DNA of 40,668 bases. Origin: Dysgonomonas sp. ZJ279. GTDB taxonomy: Bacteria > Bacteroidota > Bacteroidia > Bacteroidales > Dysgonomonadaceae. Below the pieces are notes generated by a model that was given only the letters and a program-made list of their open reading frames with translations, was not told where the DNA came from and made no database searches. The translations under genes and the position numbers were made by a program. Shown one piece after another: positions 25,562-34,458 of the stretch (the first letter of the stretch is position 1; the number at the start of each line of letters is the position of its first letter). Location of the stretch: assembly GCF_011039205.1 (NCBI RefSeq), contig NZ_JAAKEL010000025.1, forward strand, positions 1-40,668, given 5' to 3'.

Positions 25562-25735
25562 TCTATTTACATTTCCCGATTACATTCAAATTATTCTTTC
25601 ATAGTAAAGAGTAGTGACCTTTTAGTATTTCAAATATAGCAGAATAGTTAAGCTATATTGTATTTAAGCAATTGAATAATTAGTCTTTGACTCCAAAATA
25701 CCTGTACCGGATATATTTATTTTATAATAGAAAAG

Positions 25736-26665
25736 ATGAAAAAGTTAAGATTTATACCCCTATCCATATTACTGTCTTTTGTTTTATCCATATCAGCTCA
25801 AGAAAAGCAAAATGATGTTATTTATATTAAAGCCAGTAAATTCACTACCCCATTAATCCAAAAATGGATTGAAGGATATTCGAAAGAAAACAATCATGTG
25901 AAATTGGCATTAGCCGATAAGGAAACTAAAGCCGAAGATATCGATCTCGAATTTGTTACCACCGAATTGTCGAACGATGATTTGCATGGGAATCAACAAG
26001 TCGTTTATGTCGGTCGTTATGCCCTTTTGCCTATCACTACCCCACAAAATGCTCTGATCAGCGAATCGGGTGATAATAGATTCTCCAAAAAAGATATAGA
26101 ACAACTATTCTTCGAGAAAGATCTCTTGGATGAAGCAAATAAAAGAGCAAAAGAGAAATACAATGTAACCGTTTATTCCGGCAATAATAAAACATCGGTG
26201 TCTCTACTTTTTGCAGAGTATTTCGGATACAAGACTACTAATCTGAAAGGGAAAAAAGTATCGGGTGACGACCTTTTTTTATTGAATGCCATCCAAAAGG
26301 ATAACACAGGAATTACATTTAATACATTGAATTATATCTACGATGTTAAGACCCGCCACCTGAAAGAAAACATTGTATTACTGCCATTGGATATTAAGAA
26401 GGAATACCGACAAGCATTAGACGCTGCTGATATAGATCAGGTACTGTCTTTACTCGAAAATGAGTCGATAGACCTTATCCCAGTTCAGAATATCGGTTTT
26501 GTATATAACACCGAAAATAGTCTTGCACTTAATGGTTTCTTGAAATGGGTATTATCAGAAGGACAGCAACTCAACCATGACTATGGTTTTCTGAATCCCG
26601 ATAAAAAGACACTTGTGTCTCAAACAAAAAAAGTTGAAGACAAACTCCTAACTCTCACCAAATAA
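25736..26665 (+). CDS. PstS-like periplasmic substrate-binding protein
   Basis: This 309-residue exported protein has a signal peptide of about 21 residues (ends SISAQ). The rest resembles the type 2 periplasmic-binding fold of the PstS/PBP-like group: a first strand VIYIKASKFTTPLIQKWIEGY, a central VVYVGRYALLPITTPQNAL strand-loop, then FSKKDIEQLFF, which corresponds to the 'IFxG' helix of phosphate-binding proteins. No ABC permease or ATPase genes accompany it. It is the first large gene of an operon with SusC, SusD and TlpA-like genes. It may bind the imported solute in the periplasm or act as a sensor. The ligand is unknown, and the phosphate-binding label should not be taken literally. 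Confidence 0.7.
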   Translation: MKKLRFIPLSILLSFVLSISAQEKQNDVIYIKASKFTTPLIQKWIEGYSKENNHVKLALADKETKAEDIDLEFVTTELSNDDLHGNQQVVYVGRYALLPITTPQNALISESGDNRFSKKDIEQLFFEKDLLDEANKRAKEKYNVTVYSGNNKTSVSLLFAEYFGYKTTNLKGKKVSGDDLFLLNAIQKDNTGITFNTLNYIYDVKTRHLKENIVLLPLDIKKEYRQALDAADIDQVLSLLENESIDLIPVQNIGFVYNTENSLALNGFLKWVLSEGQQLNHDYGFLNPDKKTLVSQTKKVEDKLLTLTK

Positions 26666-26697
26666 TAACCTGCTGATAAATCCCAATAAAAAAGAGT

Positions 26698-26739
26698 AAG
26701 TGCTCCCATACCAATTTGCCGTCGGAGAAAGGAGCACTT
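26698..26739 (+). promoter_or_regulatory. Intercistronic hairpin between binding-protein gene and susC
   Basis: A perfect 9-bp stem (AAGTGCTCC/GGAGCACTT) has a 24-nt loop and lies 21 bp before the susC ATG. No T-run follows. It is a candidate mRNA processing or stability element that would set different expression of the binding protein and SusC, or a translation-control hairpin for susC. Confidence 0.5.
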
Positions 26740-26760
26740 GATCTAAACATAATTTAGAAT

Positions 26761-29700
26761 ATGACAAATATATTGAATTTTTTCAGGAACAATCTGTTGT
26801 TCCTGCCGGAGAAGAAACATGTTTATGTTTTTTTAGGACTCTTTCTTTTTTCTTCATTTAGTTTGTATAGCCAGACCTCGATACGAGGTAAGGTGATCGA
26901 TGAAAGAACAAATACACCTGTGGCAGGAGCGACCGTTGCTCTTAAGTCTACCACCGATGGTATATTGACAGGCTTGGATGGCGAATTTGTATTCACAACA
27001 AACAGGCAGCTTCCTGTTACATTGTCAATTAATCTTATCGGTTACAGAACTCAGGAGATTGATGTATATGATGCCGAAGAACCTATTATAGTAACAATTT
27101 CCGAGAATCTGAATATTCTCGATGAAATTGTAGTAGTCGGTTATGGTACAGCCCGCAAATCTACTTATACAGGTTCCATAGCTGTGGTCGGAAGCAAAGA
27201 TTTAGCAAAATTCCAGATAACGAATGTAACTAATGCCTTGCAGGGTACAGTTCCCGGACTTCAATCTATATCGTCTGCCGGACAGCCGGGTAGCGATGCC
27301 ACTATCTTTCTGAGAGGTGTGGGTTCGGTAAATGCGTCGAGTAATCCGCTATATGTTGTAGATGGAGTACCTTTTTCGGGGAGTATTAGCTCCATTGCAG
27401 CAAACGATATTCAGTCTATTTCCGTATTGAAAGATGCCACAGCGAGTGCCCTATACGGCTCGCGTGGTGCTAACGGTGTAATTATTATCACAACAAAACA
27501 AGGAACATTAAAATCGAAACCTGTGGTTTCTCTCTCAACACTTATCGGATTTACATCACGTGCGGTTAAAGATTATAAAACTTTATCTACTAACAACTAT
27601 TTCGAACTGCAATGGGAAGCCATTCGTAATAATCAGCTCGATCAAGGCAGATCGGGTGCTGAGGCGGCAGCTTATGCTTCGGGCGAAGTGGCAAATGCGT
27701 TGAAGATTAACCCCTATGGAACTAATTTCCCTAACCCTGTTGGAGCAGATGGCAAAATTGTAGCCGGAGCAACCCCTTTGTGGGATGATAGTTGGGGTGA
27801 ATCCCTATCTCGTACAGGAGTGCGTCAGCAAATAGACCTTAGTATAAATGGCGGAGGTGATAATTCAAAATATTTTTTCTCCGGAGGATACATTAAAGAA
27901 AAAGGCTTTATAATAGGCTCGGATTTTGAGCGTTTCAATGCACGTACCAATATTACGTCGAATGTAAACAAATGGTTAGAAACAGGCTTTGGTCTGGCAG
28001 CATCTACAAGTAGTCAAAGTTCTCCTCCCCAGACAGACAGCAATCAAGGTAACTATGCAAACTTCCAGCGTTTGGTCGCAGATATATACCCTGTATTCGA
28101 ACGCAATGCGGATGGTTCTTATGTACTGGATGCAGATGGTAATAAGGTGTATGATTTTGGTAATTATCGTCCGAGTTCTGCTGCAACAGGAAATAATCTG
28201 ATAGGCTCTTCTAAATATAATACATATGATAATAAGCAGGATATAGTTTCATTCCGCGCCAGTGCTGTAATTACGTTCCTTGATGGGTTAAAATTGAGAA
28301 ACAGTGCAAATGCTGATTATAGCAACCGTTCAACTCATTCGTATACAAATCCGGCATATGGTTCCGGTATCAGTAACGGTGGATCGGTAAGTAAAAGTGC
28401 AAACAGGTCTATAGGGTATACAGTAAACAGTTTTATCGATTACACCGCTAAATTTAATGAAACTCACTTTTTCAACATCTTAGCTGGTCCCGAAGTTTAT
28501 AGCTACAATGTTTCTACATTATCGGGAAGCCGTAGCAATTTCGGTTTCTTGGGAAAAGAAGAACCTGCTGCTGCTTCGTTGCTTAATAGCTTTACAGGTA
28601 TTGCCGACAATTATAAACTATCTAGTTTCCTTGCTAAAGTTGATTACGATTACCTACATCGTTATTATCTATCTGCCAGTTATCGCCGCGATGGATCGTC
28701 ACGATTCAGTAAAGAGTCGCGTTGGGGTAATTTCTGGTCGGTAGGTGCTTCTTGGAATGCAAAGAAAGAATCATTTCTATCGAATGTAAAATGGCTTGAC
28801 AACTTAGATTTAAGAGTAAGTTACGGAGCGCAGGGCAACGACAATCTGGGTACTTATTATGCTTATCAGGATTTATATTCTATCTATAATAGTTTAGGAC
28901 AAGCCGGATTGGTTAGTTCCAGACTACCAACACCCAATTTGAAATGGGAGACTAACTTAAACTTGAATTTCGGTCTCGATTTTGCAGCTTTCAATAACCG
29001 ACTTATTACCTCTATCGATGTTTTCGAAAGAAAATCACGAGACTTGTTGTTTAGCCGACCATTGGCACCCTCACTGGGATTTGGAGAAATAGATGCCAAT
29101 ATCGGTGCTCTTCGCAACAGAGGTATCGAAGCTCAGATAATAGTAGTGCCTGTCATAAATAAAGATTTGAAATGGGATGTAAACTTCAATATAGCCCATT
29201 TCAAAAATAAAATAACAGAACTGCCTCAAAAAGAAATTATATCGGGATCTATCGGTCAATTAGGTTCAACTAAGAAAATGACTGTTGGTGGATCGGTTTA
29301 CGATTTCTTTATCAGAGAATGGGCAGGAGTAGACCCTGCAAATGGTGATCCGTTGTGGTACAAAAACGAATATGCCACGGATGGCAATGGAAATAAAACT
29401 ATTACGGGACGTACTACTACAAACGTATATGCTGACGCCGATCAGTATTTTCAAGGAAGTTCTCTGCCCGATGTATATGGAGGTGTGACCAATACCGTGC
29501 GATACAAGAATTTTGAATTGTCATTTCTTATTTCGTATAGTATAGGAGGTAAAGTGCTGGATTTGGATGAGGTGATGATTGCCCATACCGGTAATAATCT
29601 TGGGCGTACATGGACAGAGGAAGCTCTTAATCGTTGGACTCCCGAAAATACACAGACCAACTATCCTCGTTTGACAACAACTACAACCAACTGGAACTCT

Positions 29701-29949
29701 ATTTCGTCCCGTTTCTTATACGATGCTTCGTACGCACGTTTGAAGAATATAAATTTTGTCTACTCTCTACCTAACTCGATATTATCACAATTGAGATTGA
29801 AAGATGTGAGGCTGCGGGTAAATGGAGAGAATCTCTTAACATGGTTCGGTCATAAAGGAATGGATCCGGAGCAATCTGTCGATGGTGTAACATATTACCG
29901 ATATCCGGCGCAGAAATCATTCTCATTTGGTTTAGATATAACATTTTAA
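26761..29949 (+). CDS. SusC/RagA TonB-dependent outer-membrane transporter (no STN domain)
   Basis: This 1062-residue outer-membrane transporter has a signal sequence with a long hydrophilic N-region (hydrophobic core about 22-36, ending LYSQ). It then has a carboxypeptidase-regulatory-like domain (about 40-118, TPVAGATVALKST), a TonB box DEIVVVGYG at 121-129, the plug (about 130-245, VLKDATASALYGSRGANGVI) and the barrel ending QKSFSFGLDITF. It lacks the STN domain of the other SusC in this window, so it is not expected to signal to a FecR/sigma pair; control probably comes from the promoter and leader at 25286-25735. With the SusD gene 12 bp downstream it would import a molecule too large or scarce for porins. 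The substrate is unknown; the operon suggests an amino-acid or peptide derivative. Confidence 0.95.
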   Translation: MTNILNFFRNNLLFLPEKKHVYVFLGLFLFSSFSLYSQTSIRGKVIDERTNTPVAGATVALKSTTDGILTGLDGEFVFTTNRQLPVTLSINLIGYRTQEIDVYDAEEPIIVTISENLNILDEIVVVGYGTARKSTYTGSIAVVGSKDLAKFQITNVTNALQGTVPGLQSISSAGQPGSDATIFLRGVGSVNASSNPLYVVDGVPFSGSISSIAANDIQSISVLKDATASALYGSRGANGVIIITTKQGTLKSKPVVSLSTLIGFTSRAVKDYKTLSTNNYFELQWEAIRNNQLDQGRSGAEAAAYASGEVANALKINPYGTNFPNPVGADGKIVAGATPLWDDSWGESLSRTGVRQQIDLSINGGGDNSKYFFSGGYIKEKGFIIGSDFERFNARTNITSNVNKWLETGFGLAASTSSQSSPPQTDSNQGNYANFQRLVADIYPVFERNADGSYVLDADGNKVYDFGNYRPSSAATGNNLIGSSKYNTYDNKQDIVSFRASAVITFLDGLKLRNSANADYSNRSTHSYTNPAYGSGISNGGSVSKSANRSIGYTVNSFIDYTAKFNETHFFNILAGPEVYSYNVSTLSGSRSNFGFLGKEEPAAASLLNSFTGIADNYKLSSFLAKVDYDYLHRYYLSASYRRDGSSRFSKESRWGNFWSVGASWNAKKESFLSNVKWLDNLDLRVSYGAQGNDNLGTYYAYQDLYSIYNSLGQAGLVSSRLPTPNLKWETNLNLNFGLDFAAFNNRLITSIDVFERKSRDLLFSRPLAPSLGFGEIDANIGALRNRGIEAQIIVVPVINKDLKWDVNFNIAHFKNKITELPQKEIISGSIGQLGSTKKMTVGGSVYDFFIREWAGVDPANGDPLWYKNEYATDGNGNKTITGRTTTNVYADADQYFQGSSLPDVYGGVTNTVRYKNFELSFLISYSIGGKVLDLDEVMIAHTGNNLGRTWTEEALNRWTPENTQTNYPRLTTTTTNWNSISSRFLYDASYARLKNINFVYSLPNSILSQLRLKDVRLRVNGENLLTWFGHKGMDPEQSVDGVTYYRYPAQKSFSFGLDITF

Positions 29950-29961
29950 AAAAGAACAGTC

Positions 29962-31443
29962 ATGAAATCGAAAATAATTATATACTTCGCGTTTATCTCT
30001 TTATTTACGCTCAATTCTTGTAGTGATGGGTTCTTTGAAACCTCGCCTTCGGACGATCTGACAGGTGATGAAACATACTCGACTGTCTCGAATGTTGATG
30101 CTGTTGTAAACGGCACATTACGCTATCTGATGGAAAGTGCCACATCGCAGGATAATCCTGGATATTCGGCCATTGTGCTGACTCAGGAAGTGATGGGCGA
30201 TGATGCTATCGCAAGGGATGGAGTCTATGGATTCAGGGATTCTTATCCATATCGAGATCCGTATGATAATACCACGCGTAGAGCTTTATTCTTCTGGACG
30301 CTACAATACAAAGTGATTGACAATTGTAATAATATTATTGCAAAAGTAGATGCTGCAAAAGGCGAAGAGGATCAGAAAAAATATATAAAAGGACAGGCTT
30401 ATGCTTTGCGTGCATTTGTGTATCTGAATCTGGTTCGTCAATACCAATTTACGTATGCTAAAGATAAAGCAGCTAAAGCTGTACCTATCTACACAGAACC
30501 TACTGTTCCAAGTTCAGTATCTAAATCGAGAGCTTCTGTCGAAGATGTCTATAACCGTGTGATCGATGATCTTACAGAAGCTGAAAAATTATTGACAGGC
30601 TTTAAACGTTCGGTAAAGAACCGTCCCGATATAAACGTAGTCAACGGACTGTTTGCCCGCACCTATCTTACTATGGAAAACTGGACTTTGGCCGCTCAAT
30701 ATGCCGCTAAAGCAAGAACGGGATATCCGATTATGCAGGCAGCACAATACCTTCAAGGATTTAACGATGTGAGCAATGTGGAATGGATATGGGGACATCC
30801 TCAAACAGCCGATCAGAATTTAGGGGGAGCATCTTATTTTGCCTATCTGGATGTGACACCTAATACAGGGTATCGCAGTATTATGCCCGATCCGTATTTT
30901 TATAACTTGTTCGACAAAGAGAACGATATTCGAGCATCACTTTTCGAAGGAGTAACCAATAGTTCAGACCCGTTGTTTCGCTGGTTGAAATATAAGAAAT
31001 TTGTAAATAAATCCGACAAATCGGCACATATCGTATTAATGCGTTCTTCAGAAATGGCTCTTATCGAAGCGGAGAGCAAAGCTCGCAACCACGATTTAAA
31101 TAGTGCGGTAACGGCATTGAATGAGATACGTCAGAATAGAAATCTATCAGCATTAACTGCTGCCAGCTTGAATGAAAGCCAATTGATCGAAGAAATTCTA
31201 CTCGAAAGGCGTCGTGAGCTTTGGGGTGAAGGTTTCCGCTTACAAGATATTCTGCGCCTTCAACGTGCCCCTGTAAGGAACGAATCTACGGAGACATACG
31301 ATACAGGAAACGGTACAATTGTATTAAGAGGGCATTATGTATGGACTTTTCCTAACAAAACAGAATTGGTTCCCAATAGTCCTTACTATCTTTTCTCAAT
31401 CCCTGTGACCGAAATTAATAACAATCCGAATTTAAATAATTAA
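29962..31443 (+). CDS. SusD/RagB family outer-membrane lipoprotein
   Basis: This 493-residue lipoprotein has the lipobox LNSC at about residue 20, followed by SDGFFETSP, a common SusD start. The helical repeat region includes GQAYALRAFVYLNLVRQYQ (about 150-168), and the C-terminal signatures RSSEMALIEAESKAR, LNEIRQNR, RRRELWGEGFRLQDILRLQR and YLFSIPVTEINNNPNLN are present. It caps the SusC barrel encoded 12 bp upstream. It is shorter than the other SusD in the window (596), closer to SusDs of non-polysaccharide systems. The TlpA-like gene starts 4 bp after its stop, so the genes are translationally close. Confidence 0.94.
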   Translation: MKSKIIIYFAFISLFTLNSCSDGFFETSPSDDLTGDETYSTVSNVDAVVNGTLRYLMESATSQDNPGYSAIVLTQEVMGDDAIARDGVYGFRDSYPYRDPYDNTTRRALFFWTLQYKVIDNCNNIIAKVDAAKGEEDQKKYIKGQAYALRAFVYLNLVRQYQFTYAKDKAAKAVPIYTEPTVPSSVSKSRASVEDVYNRVIDDLTEAEKLLTGFKRSVKNRPDINVVNGLFARTYLTMENWTLAAQYAAKARTGYPIMQAAQYLQGFNDVSNVEWIWGHPQTADQNLGGASYFAYLDVTPNTGYRSIMPDPYFYNLFDKENDIRASLFEGVTNSSDPLFRWLKYKKFVNKSDKSAHIVLMRSSEMALIEAESKARNHDLNSAVTALNEIRQNRNLSALTAASLNESQLIEEILLERRRELWGEGFRLQDILRLQRAPVRNESTETYDTGNGTIVLRGHYVWTFPNKTELVPNSPYYLFSIPVTEINNNPNLNN

Positions 31444-31447
31444 TATA

Positions 31448-32452
31448 ATGAGAAAGTATATATTATCAGCAATCGTATTTTCTTTAGCATTAGCATCGTG
31501 CGGAGAAAAAACAAAAAGTGGGTTGACAATTAATGGTGTAGTAGAGAACGTTCCTTCGGGAACAGTCTACTTGCAGAAGTTTAATAATAAGATGTATCAT
31601 GTAATTGATTCTGCAAAAATAGAAAATGGGCAATTCAGTTTTTCTAAAGAGGTAACATTACCCGAGATCTATGCTTTGTCACTAGATACAACTAAAAATT
31701 CGTTGCTGTTATTCCTAGATAATAATCCGGTAACAATCAAATTAGATTCATCGTCATATTATCGTAATAGTACAGTAACCGGGTCAGAGTTACAAGATTT
31801 GTTCGTTGCATATAAGGCACAAAAAGGCGTTGAAATCTCTGATTTTATCAAGCAAAATCCAAAATCTTTAGTCTCTGCTTATGTTCTGTATCGTGATTTT
31901 TCATATAGGTTATCTCCCGAAGAAATCAAATCAAATATCGCTTTGCTCGATTCTTCTCTATGGAATACTCCTTATGTAAAAACGCTTGAAGACCTAACCA
32001 AAACACTTGAAATAGTGTCCGTAGGAAAGGCGACTCCTGATTTTACAGCAAATAATACGGAAGGTAATCCCATAAAATTCTCCGATCAATTGGGTAAAGG
32101 TTATGTTTTGCTCGATTTCTGGGCATCATGGTGTGGTCCTTGTCGCAGAGAAAATCCAAATCTGGTAAAGGTGTATGATAAATACAAAGATAAAGGCTTC
32201 AATATTTTTGCCGTTTCGCTGGATAAGGATAAAAATGGGTGGCTGAAAGCTATTGAGAAAGATAATCTTACATGGACTCATGTTTCCGATCTTTTGTTTT
32301 GGGATAGTCAGCCCGCTAAATTATATGGAGTAAGAGCTATACCCGCTAATTTCTTAATTGACAAAGATGGAGTGATCGTTGCCAAAAATCTTAGAGGTGA
32401 AGAATTGGATAAAGTATTAAACGAATTTTTGACATCAAAAGAAAAGCTATAA
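31448..32452 (+). CDS. TlpA-like thioredoxin-fold lipoprotein with DUF4369
   Basis: This 334-residue lipoprotein has the signal MRKYILSAIVFSLALASC with Cys18. An N-terminal DUF4369-like beta domain (about 22-115, INGVVENVPSGTVYLQKF) and a linker are followed by a thioredoxin/AhpC-TSA domain (about 190-334). The redox motif WCGPC has Cys229 and Cys232, and the cis-Pro loop (AIPANFLID) is intact. It would reduce or exchange disulfides in the periplasm, probably fed by a CcdA-type membrane reductant. Its place directly behind susD, in an operon headed by a Cys-codon leader, suggests it may reduce an imported disulfide (cystine, oxidised glutathione or similar). That link is inference. Confidence 0.92.
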   Translation: MRKYILSAIVFSLALASCGEKTKSGLTINGVVENVPSGTVYLQKFNNKMYHVIDSAKIENGQFSFSKEVTLPEIYALSLDTTKNSLLLFLDNNPVTIKLDSSSYYRNSTVTGSELQDLFVAYKAQKGVEISDFIKQNPKSLVSAYVLYRDFSYRLSPEEIKSNIALLDSSLWNTPYVKTLEDLTKTLEIVSVGKATPDFTANNTEGNPIKFSDQLGKGYVLLDFWASWCGPCRRENPNLVKVYDKYKDKGFNIFAVSLDKDKNGWLKAIEKDNLTWTHVSDLLFWDSQPAKLYGVRAIPANFLIDKDGVIVAKNLRGEELDKVLNEFLTSKEKL

Positions 32453-32798
32453 TTAATGATCTATTTTCTCTCCGTCATGCTTAGGAACGAAAGTTCGCCA
32501 TAACTTACTCGAAGATAGAAGCTAAGAGGGGCTTTGCGAAATAATTATGTACAATTAGCTAATCTCTTCATCTCTGTCATCCCGAACTGAAAGGAGGGAT
32601 CTATTATCCTATAGCAAAGAGAAGTCGAGATCCCTCCTTTCAGTTCGGGATGACAAGAATCCCTTTTTAGATTTTTCCTTTAAGGAGGCTGCGAGGGGTT
32701 AATCTATCGGAATGACAGGTTCTTCTAAAAGATTTTATTAGTTATTTTTCTCTTGTATTGAACTCAAATTAAATTACTTAAATATAAATATACTAACG
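32453..32798. other. Repeat-rich spacer between tlpA-like and M20 genes
   Basis: This 346-bp stretch carries no gene. It holds palindromic element copy B (32575-32655), a unit like the thrA-apgM repeat at about 32676-32704, and scattered half-repeat fragments (for example GGAATGACAGG near 32710). I see no intrinsic terminator with a T-run and no good TAnnTTTG box before the M20 gene. Whether transcription continues from the susCD genes into the M20 gene is therefore open. Confidence 0.6.
32575..32655 (+). repeat. 81-bp palindromic dispersed element, copy B
   Basis: Near-perfect 28-bp terminal inverted repeats (TGTCATCCCGAACTGAAAGG at the left end, its complement at the right) flank a 25-27-nt centre. 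It is identical in length to copy A at 14156-14236 and matches it at 69 of 81 positions when that copy is reversed. The centre, which is not palindromic, is also conserved. It has no coding capacity. Confidence 0.8.
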
Positions 32799-34256
32799 AT
32801 GAAAAGAATATTATTTATATGTGTCTTGACAATCTTATGTCATAATATATATGCCCAAAAGAAGGATAAAAAGAATCCGTTAAATAATGCTGCCGTTGAA
32901 TACTTAAACAATTCATTCGCTGTTTATGACAAGTTGCAGAAGACTATATGGGCTAATCCCGAATTAGGATTTTTAGAAACAAACAGCTCGGCTCTTTTGC
33001 AAAAACATTTGCAAGAAAACGGCTTTAAAGTAGAGGCAGGAGTGGCTGGTATGCCAACTGCTTTTGTAGCAACCTATGGCTCGGGTAGTCCTGTAATAGC
33101 AGTTCTTGCCGAATATGATGCACTTCCCGGATTGTCGCAAGATACAGTTCCATACCGCAAACCATTGATAGAAGGCGGTAGTGGTCATGGTTGCGGACAT
33201 AATACCTTCGGAGTAGGCGCAGTAGCCGGAGCAATTGCCATCAAACAATGGCTCACTGCAAATAATCATGTGGGAACGATTAAGGTGTACGGAACACCGG
33301 CCGAAGAAGGTGGCGGTGGCAAGGTGTATCTTGTTCGTGATGGTTTATTTAATGGAGTAGATGTTGTGCTGGACTGGCATCCGGGTACAGGTAATCAGGT
33401 AACAACCGATACAGGCACAGCTATATTGATGGTCGATTATAGTTTCTTCGGAATAGCATCTCATGCAGGAGGTAGCCCCGATAAGGGACGTTCGGCTCTC
33501 GATGGTGTCGAATCAATGAACTATATGGTTAATATGCTTCGCGAACATGTTCCCATTTCATCGCGTATTCACTATGTGATAGCAAATGGGGGCGAGGCAC
33601 CGAATGTTGTACCCGACTATGCAAAGGTATCGTACTACATTCGCAGTCCTAAAAGAGAAATACTGAAAGACCTTGTAGAGTGGGTAGGACAGGCATCAGA
33701 AGGTGCGGCTTTAGGTACTCAAACCAAAGTAAAGTCTGAAATTATATCAGGGTTTTACGAAAAATTGAATAACCGTAAACTAGCGGAATTGGTTCAGAAA
33801 AATCTTGAAATAGTAGGAGGGGTTCATTACGATGCACGCGAAAGAGCTTTTGCAGAAGAGATTGTAAAAGGTCTTAATAAAGATATTGCCACATTGAAGC
33901 AGGCAGAAACAGTAAAACCGCTCGAAAACGAAAAGCCTTCTCTCGGTGGTGGTTCTTCCGATGTGGGCGATGTAAGTTGGGTAGTTCCTACTGTTACGTT
34001 CAATACAGCAACGTTTGTTCCGGGCAGTTCGGGTCATAGTTGGCAGAATGTAGCTTCGGGCGGTTCTACTATCGGAACGAAATCACTGATTAATACAGCT
34101 AAAGTATTTTCTCTTTCGGCAATTGATCTTTATACCGATCCGCAACTTTTGAAAGATATAAAAGATGAATTTGGAAAGAGGAGAGGAGCTGATTTCGAAT
34201 ATACTCCTTTGTTGGGAGACAGAGCCCCTGCACTAGATTATCGTGTGAAGAAATAA
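32799..34256 (+). CDS. Exported M20 family amidohydrolase (AbgB-like)
   Basis: This 485-residue M20-type metallohydrolase has a signal peptide of about 19 residues (ends NIYAQ), so it acts in the periplasm rather than the cytoplasm. Metal and catalytic residues are visible: Asp107 in AEYDALPG, His130 and His134 around Cys132 in GHGCGHN, Glu169/Glu170 in PAEEGGG, His194 in DWHPGTG and His413 in SSGHSW. The GHGCGHN signature is typical of the AbgB / aminobenzoyl-glutamate and IAA-amino-acid hydrolase branch, which cleaves N-acyl amino acids and related amides. A lid/dimerisation domain lies about 205-325. It sits between a TlpA-like gene and an amino-acid permease, suggesting it releases an amino acid for import. 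The substrate is unknown. Confidence 0.9.
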   Translation: MKRILFICVLTILCHNIYAQKKDKKNPLNNAAVEYLNNSFAVYDKLQKTIWANPELGFLETNSSALLQKHLQENGFKVEAGVAGMPTAFVATYGSGSPVIAVLAEYDALPGLSQDTVPYRKPLIEGGSGHGCGHNTFGVGAVAGAIAIKQWLTANNHVGTIKVYGTPAEEGGGGKVYLVRDGLFNGVDVVLDWHPGTGNQVTTDTGTAILMVDYSFFGIASHAGGSPDKGRSALDGVESMNYMVNMLREHVPISSRIHYVIANGGEAPNVVPDYAKVSYYIRSPKREILKDLVEWVGQASEGAALGTQTKVKSEIISGFYEKLNNRKLAELVQKNLEIVGGVHYDARERAFAEEIVKGLNKDIATLKQAETVKPLENEKPSLGGGSSDVGDVSWVVPTVTFNTATFVPGSSGHSWQNVASGGSTIGTKSLINTAKVFSLSAIDLYTDPQLLKDIKDEFGKRRGADFEYTPLLGDRAPALDYRVKK

Positions 34257-34458
34257 ACTGTATAGGGAGTTCATCTTGACTTTTACGCTGTGGTTAAAGG
34301 AAAAGTCGAAACAATTTCAGAATATGAATGCTTTGAACTTTATCTATACAGAGTAAGTTATATGATTGAAGGAGATAAAACAGAAGACGGTTACAATTAA
34401 AAAAGAGGATGAAAAGTGTCACTTTTGTTACCTTTTAACAATTAATTAAAATAGAAAG

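Larger units (their letters stand above)
25186..25735. other. Intergenic and leader region between the metal ATPase and the binding-protein operon
   Basis: These 550 bp hold the ATPase terminator (25220-25259), an operator-like palindrome (25286-25307), a promoter (25328-25335) and the Cys-rich small ORF (25379-25561). Downstream of the ORF are two weak hairpins: ATTCTTT/AAAGAGT and AATATAGC/GCTATATT (25633-25659). Neither is followed by a T-run, so no clear intrinsic attenuator is present; Rho-dependent control fits better. Confidence 0.6.

Noticed and set aside
25736-26665. Literal phosphate-transport role for the PstS-like protein
   Set aside because: No pstCAB or phoU genes are nearby, and the operon partners are SusC, SusD and a thioredoxin; only the fold resemblance supports phosphate.
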